The notes below the pieces were generated by a model. The model did not search any database. It worked only from the letters and a program-made list of their open reading frames with translations, and was not told the origin of the DNA. A DNA stretch of 64,000 nucleotides from Pseudomonadota bacterium (GTDB taxonomy: Bacteria; SZUA-182; DTGQ01): positions 1 to 64,000 of the forward strand of contig DAOURK010000007.1 of the NCBI GenBank assembly GCA_030625085.1, written 5' to 3'. This document shows, piece by piece, positions 9,475-18,784 of this stretch. Every line of letters starts with the position of its first letter. Positions within the stretch are counted from its first letter, which is position 1. Both the position numbers and the translations under genes were made by a program.

Positions 9475-9657
9475 TTTCTGGGTTAATTATAAACTTAAAA
9501 AAAAATTTAAGCTAATATTTTACATTCTGAATTTTGATTTTTATATTCTGTATTTTAACAACAAATTCATTGATTATTTTCTTATAAGCTGGTATTTTAC
9601 AGCATAAAAGGAAATGAATTCAAATTGGTTTAATGATGAATCAAAGGGCATGTATTA

Positions 9658-10254
9658 ATGGCCAATACAAAATGTGTTATCTGTTATCAAAAAAAAGGGA
9701 AACGATATTGTCCGGTCTTAAAAGGGAAAATATGTTCTTCTTGTTGTGCTCGAGAAATGGCCGAGGGAAAAATGTGCTTGAATTCATGTAAATATAGAGC
9801 AAACAGTTTACAATATAAAAGGCATAAAGAAGAGAGTAAATATCATCAAAAACTTGGGAATTTGAATATAGATCAAGACAGTGTTTTGCGTTTTATAGCG
9901 GCCTTGGAGAGCAAAATTTGTCTAAAAGTCGTTGATCCTTATTATGAGGATCAGCATATAATAAAAGCTATAGAGAGAGTGATTGATCAGTATAAATTCG
10001 GGGCTGTATCCAAAGAGGTTCTTTTGAACAGAATTGGGATAATTGAGTCAATTATTATAGAGGGAATAGGCTCTTTTGCTCTTGAGTCGGGTGGGTTATC
10101 AAACGAGATGATTTTAGAATATATGTCTCTTTATCAAAGATTTTTGATAAATTTTTTACAGAAAAAACCCGGATCAAGGGCTTATATTCAAAATTTGATC
10201 AGGATAAGAGAAGAAGCACAAGAGGAGAAAAAAACTTCTTTGATAATTCAGTAA
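9658..10254 (+). CDS. Hypothetical protein with N-terminal Cys-rich zinc-binding motif
   Basis: I do not recognise a named family. The first 45 residues carry nine cysteines in CxxC, C and CSSCC patterns (CVIC, YCP, ICSSCC, MCLNSC), which would bind one or two zinc ions. The remaining 150 residues are predicted helical with no membrane segment or signal peptide. The N-terminal layout resembles small zinc modules at the start of uncharacterised bacterial proteins. The gene sits behind a candidate sigma-54 promoter and about 140 bp before the type II secretion operon, which has its own promoter. A regulatory or adaptor role is possible but unproven. Confidence 0.6.
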   Translation: MANTKCVICYQKKGKRYCPVLKGKICSSCCAREMAEGKMCLNSCKYRANSLQYKRHKEESKYHQKLGNLNIDQDSVLRFIAALESKICLKVVDPYYEDQHIIKAIERVIDQYKFGAVSKEVLLNRIGIIESIIIEGIGSFALESGGLSNEMILEYMSLYQRFLINFLQKKPGSRAYIQNLIRIREEAQEEKKTSLIIQ

Positions 10255-10297
10255 TATCTAAGATACTGATATACTGGATTATTGGTATGTATCGTCA

Positions 10298-10326
10298 TTG
10301 ACTAAAGATATGAGTTAAGCTATACT
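10298..10326 (+). promoter_or_regulatory. Sigma-70-type promoter of the T2SS operon
   Basis: TTGACT at 10298-10303, a 17-nt spacer, and TATACT at 10321-10326: near-consensus hexamers at ideal spacing. Transcription would start near 10333, about 60 nt before gspE. Confidence 0.6.
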
Positions 10327-10393
10327 TAAAATGTTGTTTTGAAAATCAAAATGTTTTTTTAATATTCATTCATGTTGAAATTATGAGAGTTTC

Positions 10394-12124
10394 ATGATTG
10401 GTTATAACAGAAAAATTTTTTATACCCTTCTGCTTGACCGGAAATTGATTAACCAAGAAGATTTGGATAAAGCCATTGAAGAGCAGAAGAATTCTTGTGA
10501 TTCCCTTGAAAAGGTATTGGTGGATTTAGGCCTTCTTTCAGAAGAAAATGCCTGCAAGGTTCTCAGTGACTATTTGAATCTGCCTTTTTTACCTGCTTCA
10601 GAATATCCGGAAACACCGCTGTTAGGCATTGATTTTCCCACCAAATTTTTAAAACAGAATAAATTTTTTCCCTTAGAAATCAAAGATAACACCTTGTCCA
10701 TCGCCATGGTCAATCCTCTGGATTTTTCTACTATTGATGAAATCGTTTTATTTACTAACCGCAAAGTAAAAGTGTATATATCCAAGATAACTGATGTTTT
10801 AGCTGCGATTGATAAACATTATGGCGGCGGAAGCAGTACTATGGATCAGATTATTGGGGGCATGGGCGAGGATGAGATGCAATTGGTTGCCAGCAGTGAG
10901 GATGAAGATATTGATCAATTGCGGGATATGGCTTCCGAGGCACCAATTATTAAACTGGTTAACCTGGTTATTACCAGAGCCATTGAAGATGAAGCCAGTG
11001 ATATTCATATTGAGCCTTTTGAAGATAAGGTATTAATACGTTTAAGAGTTGATGGAGTTCTTCATGACATTGAGTCTCCTCCTAAGAGGATTCAGGCGGC
11101 TATTACTTCACGTGTGAAGATTATGGCTAATTTAAATATAGCCGAAAGGCGACTGCCGCAAGACGGGAGGGTTCGGTTGCGTGTTGCCGGCAAAAAGATA
11201 GACCTTCGTGTATCTACTGTCCCCACGTTGTATGGTGAAAGTGTTGTTATGCGAATATTGGATCGCAGCAGTATTTTGTTAGATTTGCAAGAGCTTGGTT
11301 TTCCTGAAGATAAGCTGCACCAATTTGAAGGCATGATTCAAAAGACCCATGGGATTGTATTGGTTACCGGTCCCACGGGAAGTGGTAAAACAACTACTTT
11401 ATATTCTGCTCTTGACAAGATTAATTCGCCGGATAAAAAAATTATCACTGTGGAGGACCCGGTGGAATATCAATTGAGTGGTGTGAATCAAATTCAAGTG
11501 GCTTCAAAAATTGGCCTTACCTTTGCCAGTGGGCTACGATCTATTGTCCGGCAAGACCCGGACATTATGATGATTGGAGAGGTTAGAGATTTTGAAACAG
11601 CAGAGATTGCTATTCAATCTGCGTTAACAGGCCATTTGGTTTTCTCCACTTTGCATACTAATGACGCCCCTGGTGCAATCACCAGGCTTTTAGATATGGG
11701 GGTAGAAGGATATTTAGTAGCCTCCTGCCTGGAAGGAGTGTTGGCTCAGAGGTTGATCAGGACCATTTGTAAAAACTGTAAGCAGCCGGTCATTCCGGAA
11801 AAAAAGGCCATGGATAGAATGAATATGACGCAGAAAGACCGCTTTTTGGTTTATCGAGGGAAAGGATGCCAGGAATGTAAAAATACTGGTTACAAGGGTA
11901 GGACCGGCATATATGAACTTATGGTAATTAATGAACAAATTCGAAGTTTGATTATTGAAAAAACCGGCTCTAATGTTATTCGTCAGAAGGCAATTCAGGG
12001 TGGGCTTAAGACCTTAAGAGAAGACGGCTGGGAGAAGGTCAAAAAAGGAATTACCACTATTGAAGAAGTATTGCGGGTTACTGAGGAAGATGAGGCCTCA
12101 GTCCTGGATGCTATTGGCATGTAA
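10394..12124 (+). CDS. gspE: Type II secretion ATPase GspE
   Basis: Cytoplasmic hexameric ATPase that drives the pseudopilus. It has an N-terminal MshEN-type domain (about 1-150), then the GspE/PilB core with Walker A GPTGSGKTT near residue 326, the Asp box, Walker B IMMIGEVRDFETAEIA and the His box. The zinc-binding C-terminal insert is intact (CKNC at about 458-461, CQEC at about 492-495). The length of 576 residues is normal. It is the first gene of an 11-gene operon. PilB is the main alternative, but the downstream gspG-K and gspC-D genes make T2SS the better call. Confidence 0.93.
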   Translation: MIGYNRKIFYTLLLDRKLINQEDLDKAIEEQKNSCDSLEKVLVDLGLLSEENACKVLSDYLNLPFLPASEYPETPLLGIDFPTKFLKQNKFFPLEIKDNTLSIAMVNPLDFSTIDEIVLFTNRKVKVYISKITDVLAAIDKHYGGGSSTMDQIIGGMGEDEMQLVASSEDEDIDQLRDMASEAPIIKLVNLVITRAIEDEASDIHIEPFEDKVLIRLRVDGVLHDIESPPKRIQAAITSRVKIMANLNIAERRLPQDGRVRLRVAGKKIDLRVSTVPTLYGESVVMRILDRSSILLDLQELGFPEDKLHQFEGMIQKTHGIVLVTGPTGSGKTTTLYSALDKINSPDKKIITVEDPVEYQLSGVNQIQVASKIGLTFASGLRSIVRQDPDIMMIGEVRDFETAEIAIQSALTGHLVFSTLHTNDAPGAITRLLDMGVEGYLVASCLEGVLAQRLIRTICKNCKQPVIPEKKAMDRMNMTQKDRFLVYRGKGCQECKNTGYKGRTGIYELMVINEQIRSLIIEKTGSNVIRQKAIQGGLKTLREDGWEKVKKGITTIEEVLRVTEEDEASVLDAIGM

Positions 12125-12160
12125 AGGAGTTCACACTATTGAGGAAGGGTTACCTTTTTT

Positions 12161-13378
12161 ATGGCGGTTTTTACCTATAAGGCAACAGATCGATCCGGTA
12201 AGATCGTTAATGGAAATATTGAGGCAAAAAATAAGACCGTTGTTATTAATCGGTTACAGGATTCAGATTTTTACCCCATAAAAATTGAAGAAAGGGGAAG
12301 GTCTTTTTCGGAAGGGAGGGGGAATTTTTTTTCTTTTGGACAGAGGATTAAAGCAAGGGATGTTCTGGTGTTTACCAATCAATTATCAACTCTTCTTTCT
12401 TCAGGAGTGCCTTTGGACAGAAGTTTAACTATATTGATAGAGTTGACTGAAAATAAAAAATTGAGTCAAGTTATTATTGATGTTCAAAAAAATGTTCATG
12501 GAGGGAGCCTTTTTACTGATGCTCTGGGTCGACACCCGAAAGTTTTCTCCAAATTATATACAAGTATGGTTAAAGCCGGAGAATCTGGCGGGGTGCTGGA
12601 GAATGTTTTAATCAGATTGGCCGGGTTTTTAGAAGCATCCCAAGAATTTAAAGAAAATGTGATTTCAGCTTTGATTTATCCACTGATCTTGACTGTAGTT
12701 GGTGGTGGTTCAGTTGTTGTTCTGCTGACCTTTGTGGTACCTAAATTTACCCAAGTTTTTGCTGATATGGGGCAGGCAATCCCCTGGCCCACCCAGATTT
12801 TGTTGGGAGTGAGCGGCTTTTTAGTTAGTTGGTGGTGGCTTTTGTTAGTCGTCTTTTTATTGCTGGCTTGTTCTTTACGATATTATGTTAATACTGAAAA
12901 GGGCAAATGGACTTGGGATTCATGGAAACTTCGTTTGCCCATATTGAAGGATTTGACCCAGAAAATTGAAGTTTCACGATTTGCAAGGACTTTCGGCACC
13001 CTAATACAGAGTGGGGTGCCTATTCTTCAGTCGTTAGTTATTGTTAAGGATATCATTGGAAATTCTGTATTAGCCAAAGCCATCAGGGAGATTCAGGGAA
13101 GAATTAAAGAGGGAGAGAAGATCTCCGAACCCTTGCAGCAGAGCCAATTATTTCCTCCCATGGCTATTCATATGATTGATGTTGGAGAAGAAAGCGGACA
13201 ATTAGAGGCTATGTTATTTAAGATCGCTGATACCTATGATGTTGAAACACGCAATTCCGTAAAGCGTATGGTATCTATGTTGGAACCTTTATTGATTTTG
13301 TTCATGGGAGTATTGGTAGGTTTTATTGTTATTTCTATGTTGTTGGCCATTTTTGGGATTAACGAGATCCCTTTATAG
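12161..13378 (+). CDS. gspF: Type II secretion inner-membrane platform protein GspF
   Basis: Polytopic inner-membrane protein on which GspE acts. The 405-residue sequence has two repeats of the GspF/PilC cytoplasmic domain (about 70-190 and 275-395), each followed by hydrophobic segments (about 165-195, 220-240 and 375-400). The conserved motifs FTNQLSTLLSSGVPL and FARTFGTLIQSGVPI open the two halves, and DVGEESGQLE is present. It lies 36 bp after gspE. Confidence 0.93.
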   Translation: MAVFTYKATDRSGKIVNGNIEAKNKTVVINRLQDSDFYPIKIEERGRSFSEGRGNFFSFGQRIKARDVLVFTNQLSTLLSSGVPLDRSLTILIELTENKKLSQVIIDVQKNVHGGSLFTDALGRHPKVFSKLYTSMVKAGESGGVLENVLIRLAGFLEASQEFKENVISALIYPLILTVVGGGSVVVLLTFVVPKFTQVFADMGQAIPWPTQILLGVSGFLVSWWWLLLVVFLLLACSLRYYVNTEKGKWTWDSWKLRLPILKDLTQKIEVSRFARTFGTLIQSGVPILQSLVIVKDIIGNSVLAKAIREIQGRIKEGEKISEPLQQSQLFPPMAIHMIDVGEESGQLEAMLFKIADTYDVETRNSVKRMVSMLEPLLILFMGVLVGFIVISMLLAIFGINEIPL

Positions 13379-13485
13379 AAATTTGGAGTGATAAGATCTG
13401 TTTAAACAAACCTGCAGGTTGATTTTTTTATATATTAGAAAGAATTTTTTAGCCTATTTTTATTATTAAATTATATTAAGGTTCG

Positions 13486-13529
13486 GGTCTGGGGCTATAC
13501 TGAGATAATAGGTTTTTACCCCTCAGACC
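13486..13529 (+). promoter_or_regulatory. Leader stem-loop upstream of gspG
   Basis: GGTCTG-GGG at 13486-13494 pairs with CCCC-T-CAGACC at 13519-13529, forming a stem with one bulged base about 25 nt before the gspG start. It lacks a T-tract, so it is not a simple terminator. It could protect or process the message so that the major pseudopilin is made in excess. Confidence 0.35.
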
Positions 13530-13553
13530 TTTCAATTTATTAGGGGGTAAGGT

Positions 13554-14006
13554 ATGAAAAAATATCTAAAAACTTTATGTAAATCAAGTGCTCGGGGCTT
13601 TACCTTAATCGAATTGTTAATTGTTATGGTCATTATTGGCCTTTTGTCTGCCTTAGTTGGGCCGAAAATGTTCAGTAAAGTAGGGAAATCAAGGATTCAG
13701 GCAGTGCGGGCTCAAGTTAGTCTATTTGAGACAGCGCTGGATACCTATCGACTGGATAATTATAATTACCCTTCAAGCTTGGAAGCTTTGGTAAGGGATC
13801 CTGGTCTAGAGGGTACTTGGGATGGGCCTTATCTAAAGAAAATCCCCAAAGATCCCTGGGGAAATGGTTATATTTATACGTCTGAGGAAAATAATTCTTT
13901 TGTCATTGTCTCTGCCGGCCAGGATGGGATGGAGGGCACAGAAGATGATATTTCCAATCAAGAAGAAGATACTTATGATACGGGTAATGTTATTCCACCG
14001 GGCTAA
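13554..14006 (+). CDS. gspG: Major pseudopilin GspG
   Basis: Main subunit of the T2SS pseudopilus. The prepilin motif RGFTLIELLIVMVIIGLLSA has the cleavage Gly15 directly before Phe16 and the conserved Glu20 at mature position +5. The C-terminal part has the GspG calcium-site signature DPWGNGY and ends in an acidic tail. The start ATG follows a GGGGGTAAGG ribosome-binding site. It lies 175 bp after gspF, the largest gap in the front half of the operon, with a leader hairpin. Confidence 0.95.
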   Translation: MKKYLKTLCKSSARGFTLIELLIVMVIIGLLSALVGPKMFSKVGKSRIQAVRAQVSLFETALDTYRLDNYNYPSSLEALVRDPGLEGTWDGPYLKKIPKDPWGNGYIYTSEENNSFVIVSAGQDGMEGTEDDISNQEEDTYDTGNVIPPG

Positions 14007-14063
14007 GGGAAAATAACTATTCAGACACTATAGGCTGATTTACAAATCAGGAAAATATATTTT

Positions 14064-14158
14064 AAACCACAAAAACACAAAGAAGATCAAAAACAAAAAG
14101 AAAGGAATTAATTTTTTATGTCCCTATATTTTTTTAACTTTATGTGCCTTTGTGGTTT
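14064..14158. repeat. Palindromic AAACCACAAA...TTTGTGGTTT element
   Basis: AAACCACAAAAACACAAAG at the left end is mirrored by CTTTATGTGCCTTTGTGGTTT-type sequence at the right end, so the 95-bp element can fold into one long hairpin. It sits between gspG and gspH. Half-copies or relatives are at 24751, 31922, 36381 and 58139. Confidence 0.6.
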
Positions 14159-14173
14159 GATATGGGGGCCTGA

Positions 14174-14755
14174 ATGATTACAGACAGAAAGGGGTTTACT
14201 CTAATTGAGGTTATTATTATTGTTGTTATCATGGGTGTGGCTATCGGATTGGCGGTTCCAAGGATCGGGAACTCTGTGGGTAAAATGAGATTGAAATCAG
14301 CCGTGCGCAAATTTTCTGCTGTTTTACGCTATACCCGCCAGATGGCTATTTCCAGGAAAAAAGAATATACAGTAACCATAATATCTAATGTCGATGAAAA
14401 TATATATAAGTATAAATATTTGAAAGTAGAGAGAAAGCAAAATAAAAGAGATTCCTTTTTAGATAATGATGAGGGTGAGGCAACCAAAAAGAAAGGGCCT
14501 AACTTTACAGAAACAAATATCCTGGAGACCCCGAAGGCTATTGATTTGGAAAAAATACAGATTTCCTATCAACAGAAAGATCGGGAAGGAGAATATCTGG
14601 AAGGTGGGGGCGGAGAAATTATTTTTTATCCAAAAGGAGAGTCTACCGGCGGAAGAGTAATTTTTGGCATGGAAGGGGTAAAATTAGCCTTTCAGGTTGA
14701 TATTGACCCTGTTATCGGGAGGGTCAAGGTTAAGAGAAAAGATGAAGAGGAATAA
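14174..14755 (+). CDS. gspH: Minor pseudopilin GspH
   Basis: 193 residues with a type IV prepilin leader (KGFTLIEVIIIVVIMGVAIG, cleavage after Gly8, Glu at +5) and the GspH pattern of a long first helix followed by ...RYTRQMAISRKKEYTV. GspH is a tip-proximal minor pseudopilin. The middle is unusually rich in Lys/Glu. It is separated from gspG by the palindromic repeat and overlaps gspI by 14 bp. Confidence 0.85.
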   Translation: MITDRKGFTLIEVIIIVVIMGVAIGLAVPRIGNSVGKMRLKSAVRKFSAVLRYTRQMAISRKKEYTVTIISNVDENIYKYKYLKVERKQNKRDSFLDNDEGEATKKKGPNFTETNILETPKAIDLEKIQISYQQKDREGEYLEGGGGEIIFYPKGESTGGRVIFGMEGVKLAFQVDIDPVIGRVKVKRKDEEE

Positions 14756-15200
14756 AGATTCTGCCGGATTTACCCTGTTGGAAGTAATGGTGGCCTTGGC
14801 CATTTTATCAGTGGGGTTGGTTTCTTTATTTCAATTATTTTCCGGCTCCTTGCGCTCGGCCAAGGTTTCTGCTGATTATACCAAGGCTGTGATCGGAGCG
14901 CAAAAAAAAATGGATGAAATTTTAGGCTGCTTATATGTAGAAGATTTTGAGAAAATGCATAGGGCCGGAGATTTTGGGACTGAAGAAGGGGAGGATTTGC
15001 TGGAAGGATACCGGTGGGAGGTTACAGATGAGGATTATCCTGTTCCTGAGCTTGAGGAGGAATGGAATGAACATCATCATTCAGAAGAAAAAAAATTTTT
15101 GTTAAAAAAAATTACCATGCGCGTTATGTGGCAAAGCGGAATGAATGACAAGAAATTAGAGCTGGTTACCTTAAAAATGTTGTATAAAAAAAATGAGTGA
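14742..15200 (+). CDS. gspI: Minor pseudopilin GspI
   Basis: 152 residues with the leader DSAGFTLLEVMVALAILSVG and the GspI-type continuation SLFQLF. I place the start at ATG 14742, just before the leader, rather than at longer in-frame starts, because a seven-to-ten-residue basic leader is usual. It overlaps gspH by 14 bp and gspJ by 8 bp, which points to translational coupling. GspI forms the pseudopilus tip complex with GspJ and GspK. Confidence 0.87.
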   Translation: MKRNKDSAGFTLLEVMVALAILSVGLVSLFQLFSGSLRSAKVSADYTKAVIGAQKKMDEILGCLYVEDFEKMHRAGDFGTEEGEDLLEGYRWEVTDEDYPVPELEEEWNEHHHSEEKKFLLKKITMRVMWQSGMNDKKLELVTLKMLYKKNE

Positions 15201-15948
15201 TTTAAAAACACAAAAAGGTTTTACTCTTATTGAAGTATTAATTTCCTTGACCATTCTTTCCCTAATTATGGGAGTGGTTATGGGGGGGTTCCGGTTGGGG
15301 AGCCGATCATGGCGGAAAGGTGAGGAAATGTTGGAGGAACAGCAGCGTATGCGGTGTGTTTTTTCCTTTCTTATTCAAGATATTAAATCGTGTATTTTGC
15401 TCAAAAGACCTGCTGATCCCGAGGCTTCAGGTAGTCAAAGGAATAGGGCTAATCAACCGGTTGTGTTTATAGGGGAAGCCGATAAATTAAAATTTGTTAC
15501 CACTGCTTCCGGTATTGGACCTCAAGTTAAAAAAGGGACACTCCGTGAGGTATCTTATTGCCTTAGTTACGAAGAAGATAAACCGGGGTTGGTAATGGGA
15601 GAGCGTCCCTTGTTATACCAGAATCCCTTTGAGGATGAGGATGTATCTCTGAGTGAAGAATCATTAGGGCCGCCACCTTCTATTTATTCATTGTATCCCG
15701 ATGTTGTTGATATAGTTTTTCAATATTATGGAGTAAAAGAGATTCATAAAAGGCCGACGGAAAGAGATGCGGAGCCCGAATGGCATGATGATTGGAACCG
15801 TTTGGAAGATATACAAAGTGGAGAACATTATCTAAAGAATTTACCTGAAAAAGTTAAAGTAACCCTTCGTCGCAAAAAGTCTGAAGACGATCCGGAAATT
15901 AACACCAGTTTTGAAATTCCTATTGTAGTAGGGGAACGCAAGACATGA
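15193..15948 (+). CDS. gspJ: Minor pseudopilin GspJ
   Basis: 251 residues with leader QKGFTLIEVLISLTILSLIM and the GspJ/PulJ continuation (GSRSWRKGEEMLEEQQRMR). The long beta-rich C-terminal half includes the LPEKVKVTL motif seen near the end of this family. It overlaps gspI by 8 bp and gspK by 4 bp (ATGA). Confidence 0.88.
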   Translation: MSDLKTQKGFTLIEVLISLTILSLIMGVVMGGFRLGSRSWRKGEEMLEEQQRMRCVFSFLIQDIKSCILLKRPADPEASGSQRNRANQPVVFIGEADKLKFVTTASGIGPQVKKGTLREVSYCLSYEEDKPGLVMGERPLLYQNPFEDEDVSLSEESLGPPPSIYSLYPDVVDIVFQYYGVKEIHKRPTERDAEPEWHDDWNRLEDIQSGEHYLKNLPEKVKVTLRRKKSEDDPEINTSFEIPIVVGERKT

Positions 15949-17000
15949 GAAAGACTGAGGAAGGGGTTGCTTTGATGATGGTTTTATGGGTTTTGCTTCT
16001 TTTGAGTTTTATTGCGTTGGAGTTTGCTTATTCCATGCGAACAGAAGTGGAAATTACCAAAAATTATCGTGATGAAATGCAGGCCTATTATATAGCCAGG
16101 GCGGGGGTCGAACTGGGGCGATATGAATTGGCTATATCCGGGAAGGCTAAACCACATTATAAGGATCAAACCAAAAGAATGGTTTTTGGCAAGGGTGAGG
16201 ATGGGAATGCTAAAAACTCTCCAAAATTCAGGGTTTTTAAATTAGGTGAGGGAATATGTGACTATCAATTTGAGGCAGCTAATGTGAAATTTCCTTTAAA
16301 TGATCTGACTAAAAATGTAGACGCTTTGAAAAAATTTTTGGAAAAATACTGTGATCTGGAAGCCTTTTCAGAAGAGATGAGTATGATTGCTTATTCGATT
16401 AAGGATTGGGTCGATGATGATGATCATTATAGTTTGCCTGGAATTGGAGCGGAAGATGATTGGTATGAATCGAATGATCGGGGCTATGAATGCAAAGATG
16501 CTGATTTTGATAGTGTAGATGAATTGAGCCTGATCCGGGGTTTACGAATTGAAAATGGCGACAGTGAAGAAGAAATCGCCCAAAAAAAGAAAATGCTAGC
16601 GAATTTTAAACGATTTTTTGGTGTGAATTCCGGGTTTTCCGGGTCTTTACCAAGCATTTCTAAAAACCCGGATATAATTTTGAATATTGCCAGCAAGGAG
16701 GCTATTCAGGTGGCTTATGATATTGGACTACTCAAGAAATCACCTGATGATGTTGCAGCAAAAAAAGAAGAAAATGGGGGTATCTATAGTGATAAAACCA
16801 GTAATATTATCTATTACTATATAAATTCAACAGCTATTATGAATGCTTCCCCAGTGCATAGAGGAATTAGGGCTTCATTTTTTATGAAGAAAAGAACTGA
16901 TCCAACGTACTGGACACCCCTGTATTGGAATGATAATTATATTCCCGAATATTATGATGATCCGAATCAGGATGAATTGAGCCAAGGTGATCAGGGGTGA
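15945..17000 (+). CDS. gspK: Minor pseudopilin GspK
   Basis: Largest pseudopilin (351 residues) and cap of the pseudopilus tip. The leader EEGVALMMVLWVLLLLSFIA has the family's variant of the cleavage site without the usual Glu+5, as expected for GspK. The segment AYSIKDWVDDDD is the conserved GspK acidic/calcium loop. The gene shares ATGA with the end of gspJ. A 233-bp gap with a palindromic repeat follows before gspL. Confidence 0.9.
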   Translation: MRKTEEGVALMMVLWVLLLLSFIALEFAYSMRTEVEITKNYRDEMQAYYIARAGVELGRYELAISGKAKPHYKDQTKRMVFGKGEDGNAKNSPKFRVFKLGEGICDYQFEAANVKFPLNDLTKNVDALKKFLEKYCDLEAFSEEMSMIAYSIKDWVDDDDHYSLPGIGAEDDWYESNDRGYECKDADFDSVDELSLIRGLRIENGDSEEEIAQKKKMLANFKRFFGVNSGFSGSLPSISKNPDIILNIASKEAIQVAYDIGLLKKSPDDVAAKKEENGGIYSDKTSNIIYYYINSTAIMNASPVHRGIRASFFMKKRTDPTYWTPLYWNDNYIPEYYDDPNQDELSQGDQG

Positions 17001-17076
17001 AGAGTGAGGATGTCGTAAATTTATGACAGGAGCCGCCATTTTTTTTGATGGCTTACCGGCCATTTTAATTTTAGTA

Positions 17077-17138
17077 GACAGGATAAACAGGATTAAACAG
17101 GAAAAAAAGAAAATTTTATAAAATCTGTTAATCCTGTC
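17077..17138. repeat. GACAGGATAAACAGGATT palindromic element
   Basis: The left arm GACAGGATAAACAGGATT is mirrored by AATCTGTTAATCCTGTC on the right. A second copy is at 41650-41714. It sits between gspK and gspL and could form a hairpin in the operon mRNA. Confidence 0.6.
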
Positions 17139-17233
17139 CAATTTATGTATTTAAAGGGTGAGTGAGCGTGGTTTTATTATTGACTGATCATAATAGAATT
17201 TTTGGCGAAAAATAAAGTAAGGGGGCTACCTTT

Positions 17234-18784
17234 TTGCTATATTTACAACAGAGCGTAGGAATCGATTTTCGGGATAATACTCTTCGCATTGTCCATCTGG
17301 GCAGGACTTTTAAAGGTATTGTCCTTATCGATTATTTTATCAATAAATATCCTCATTCACAGAGGGACAAGGGTGGTGGTGAAGATGAGCTTGATTTGAT
17401 GACCCTTGATTTGCGTAATTTTATCCTGGAGAGAGGTATTAAACCGGATCAAATGGTGGTTGGGCTCCCCAGAGAAAAAGTGATCTTGAAAGAGATCATT
17501 ATGCCCAAAGTTGAAGAAAAAGAATTGCGCAATATGTTGAGCTATGAGCTGGCAAAACATATCCCTTTTGCCGTTGAGGATATTGTTTTTGATTATCAAA
17601 TCCTAAGCAAAGAGGAGAATACATTACGAGTTTTTTTAGGGGTTGTTAAACAAGATGAGGTGCAAAAAATTCTCAAATTTTTTGCACCTGGGCAAATGAT
17701 GCCTGCTGTGATGGATGTTACCTCTATTGCTGAGATGAATTGGCTGGTCAGTCAAAATAATCTTGATAAGGATACTTTTACTGCCATAGTAGATATTGGA
17801 GAAGGTACGATAGAATTGGGGGTTTTAGAGGGAAGGGAAATTAAGATGTCTCGCAGTCTCATTCGCAAAGAAAATCATCTTGAAGATGCGTATACTGATG
17901 AGGCCCCTCCCTTGGCTTCTTCAGGGGAAAAGGAGGAAATGGGTGAGGCTCATTTTTCTGAGACTATGAATGATATGGGTGAATCTTTGGGGCAGGATAT
18001 TATCCGAGAACTTACTATTGCAATGAATGCTTTTCCCGAGATCACTGAAGAACGTAAGATTAATGAGTTGGTTTTGACCGGTATAGATGCTTATGATAGT
18101 TTTGTATCCGAATATATTAGCAAAAAATCCGGGACTCAAAGCAGGATAGTAAATCCTTTTAAAAATATCACCGCTGACAATATTCCAGGCAAAATAACCT
18201 CCGGGTTAGCTGTGGCTACAGGATTGGCCATGAGGGGGATGGAAGATCAGCCGCTGATGTTAAATTTTTTATCTGAGGGGAAAAAGACAAGAAGGAAAAA
18301 AAACTATCTGGCCTTTACCATAACCTTTTTAGTCATGGCTATTGTCTTAAGTATGGCCTGGGGTTTGGGCCTGACGTATAAGAATCGTTTGATATCTTTA
18401 GATTTGGCCAGTAATTTTGAGACGTTACAACCTGATGTAAAAGATGTGAAGGAGATGTCTCACGATATTGAAGCCCTCAATAAGGAACTTTCGCTTATTG
18501 AAGAAATTGTTGACACCCAAGTCAGTAAGATAGATCTTTTAAAAGAGTTGACCATTCGTCTCCCGGCGGACACCTATCTTGATATGTTGAAGGTTACTAA
18601 TGAAAAATTGGAGATACGAGGTCAATCTGAATCTCCCTCTGATTTAATCTCTATCCTGGAAGGTTCATTTATGCTTGAGAAAGTTCAATTCGGCTCCAGT
18701 ATAAGGAAAATTAGAAAAGGGAGTAAAGAGCGTTTTACTATTAAAGCGGATATTAAGAGAGTTAAAAACTATGAAGAAGAGTAA
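17234..18784 (+). CDS. gspL: Type II secretion assembly protein GspL (PilM/GspL actin-like)
   Basis: 516 residues. The N-terminal actin-like fold (SVGIDFRDNTLRIVHLG, then IVDIGEGTIELGV near residue 185) links to GspE in the cytoplasm. A single transmembrane helix at about 357-377 is followed by a periplasmic ferredoxin-like domain. This is the GspL layout, equivalent to PilM joined to PilN. The start is TTG at 17234 with AAGGGGG upstream; no ATG fits. It overlaps gspM by 14 bp. Confidence 0.87.
   Translation: MLYLQQSVGIDFRDNTLRIVHLGRTFKGIVLIDYFINKYPHSQRDKGGGEDELDLMTLDLRNFILERGIKPDQMVVGLPREKVILKEIIMPKVEEKELRNMLSYELAKHIPFAVEDIVFDYQILSKEENTLRVFLGVVKQDEVQKILKFFAPGQMMPAVMDVTSIAEMNWLVSQNNLDKDTFTAIVDIGEGTIELGVLEGREIKMSRSLIRKENHLEDAYTDEAPPLASSGEKEEMGEAHFSETMNDMGESLGQDIIRELTIAMNAFPEITEERKINELVLTGIDAYDSFVSEYISKKSGTQSRIVNPFKNITADNIPGKITSGLAVATGLAMRGMEDQPLMLNFLSEGKKTRRKKNYLAFTITFLVMAIVLSMAWGLGLTYKNRLISLDLASNFETLQPDVKDVKEMSHDIEALNKELSLIEEIVDTQVSKIDLLKELTIRLPADTYLDMLKVTNEKLEIRGQSESPSDLISILEGSFMLEKVQFGSSIRKIRKGSKERFTIKADIKRVKNYEEE

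Larger units (their letters stand above)
8822..9657. other. Long regulatory gap
   Basis: 836 bp with no credible gene on either strand. It holds half of a GCGCAGGGC-family element at 9132-9208, two CGACA-N4-TGTCG dyads at 9269 and 9369, and a sigma-54-like promoter at 9459. The remainder is AT-rich spacer. I see no tRNA or other recognisable RNA. Confidence 0.6.

Noticed and set aside
8822-9657. Hidden gene or tRNA in the long gap
   Set aside because: No frame longer than about 60 codons with a ribosome-binding site and no cloverleaf-like sequence were found.
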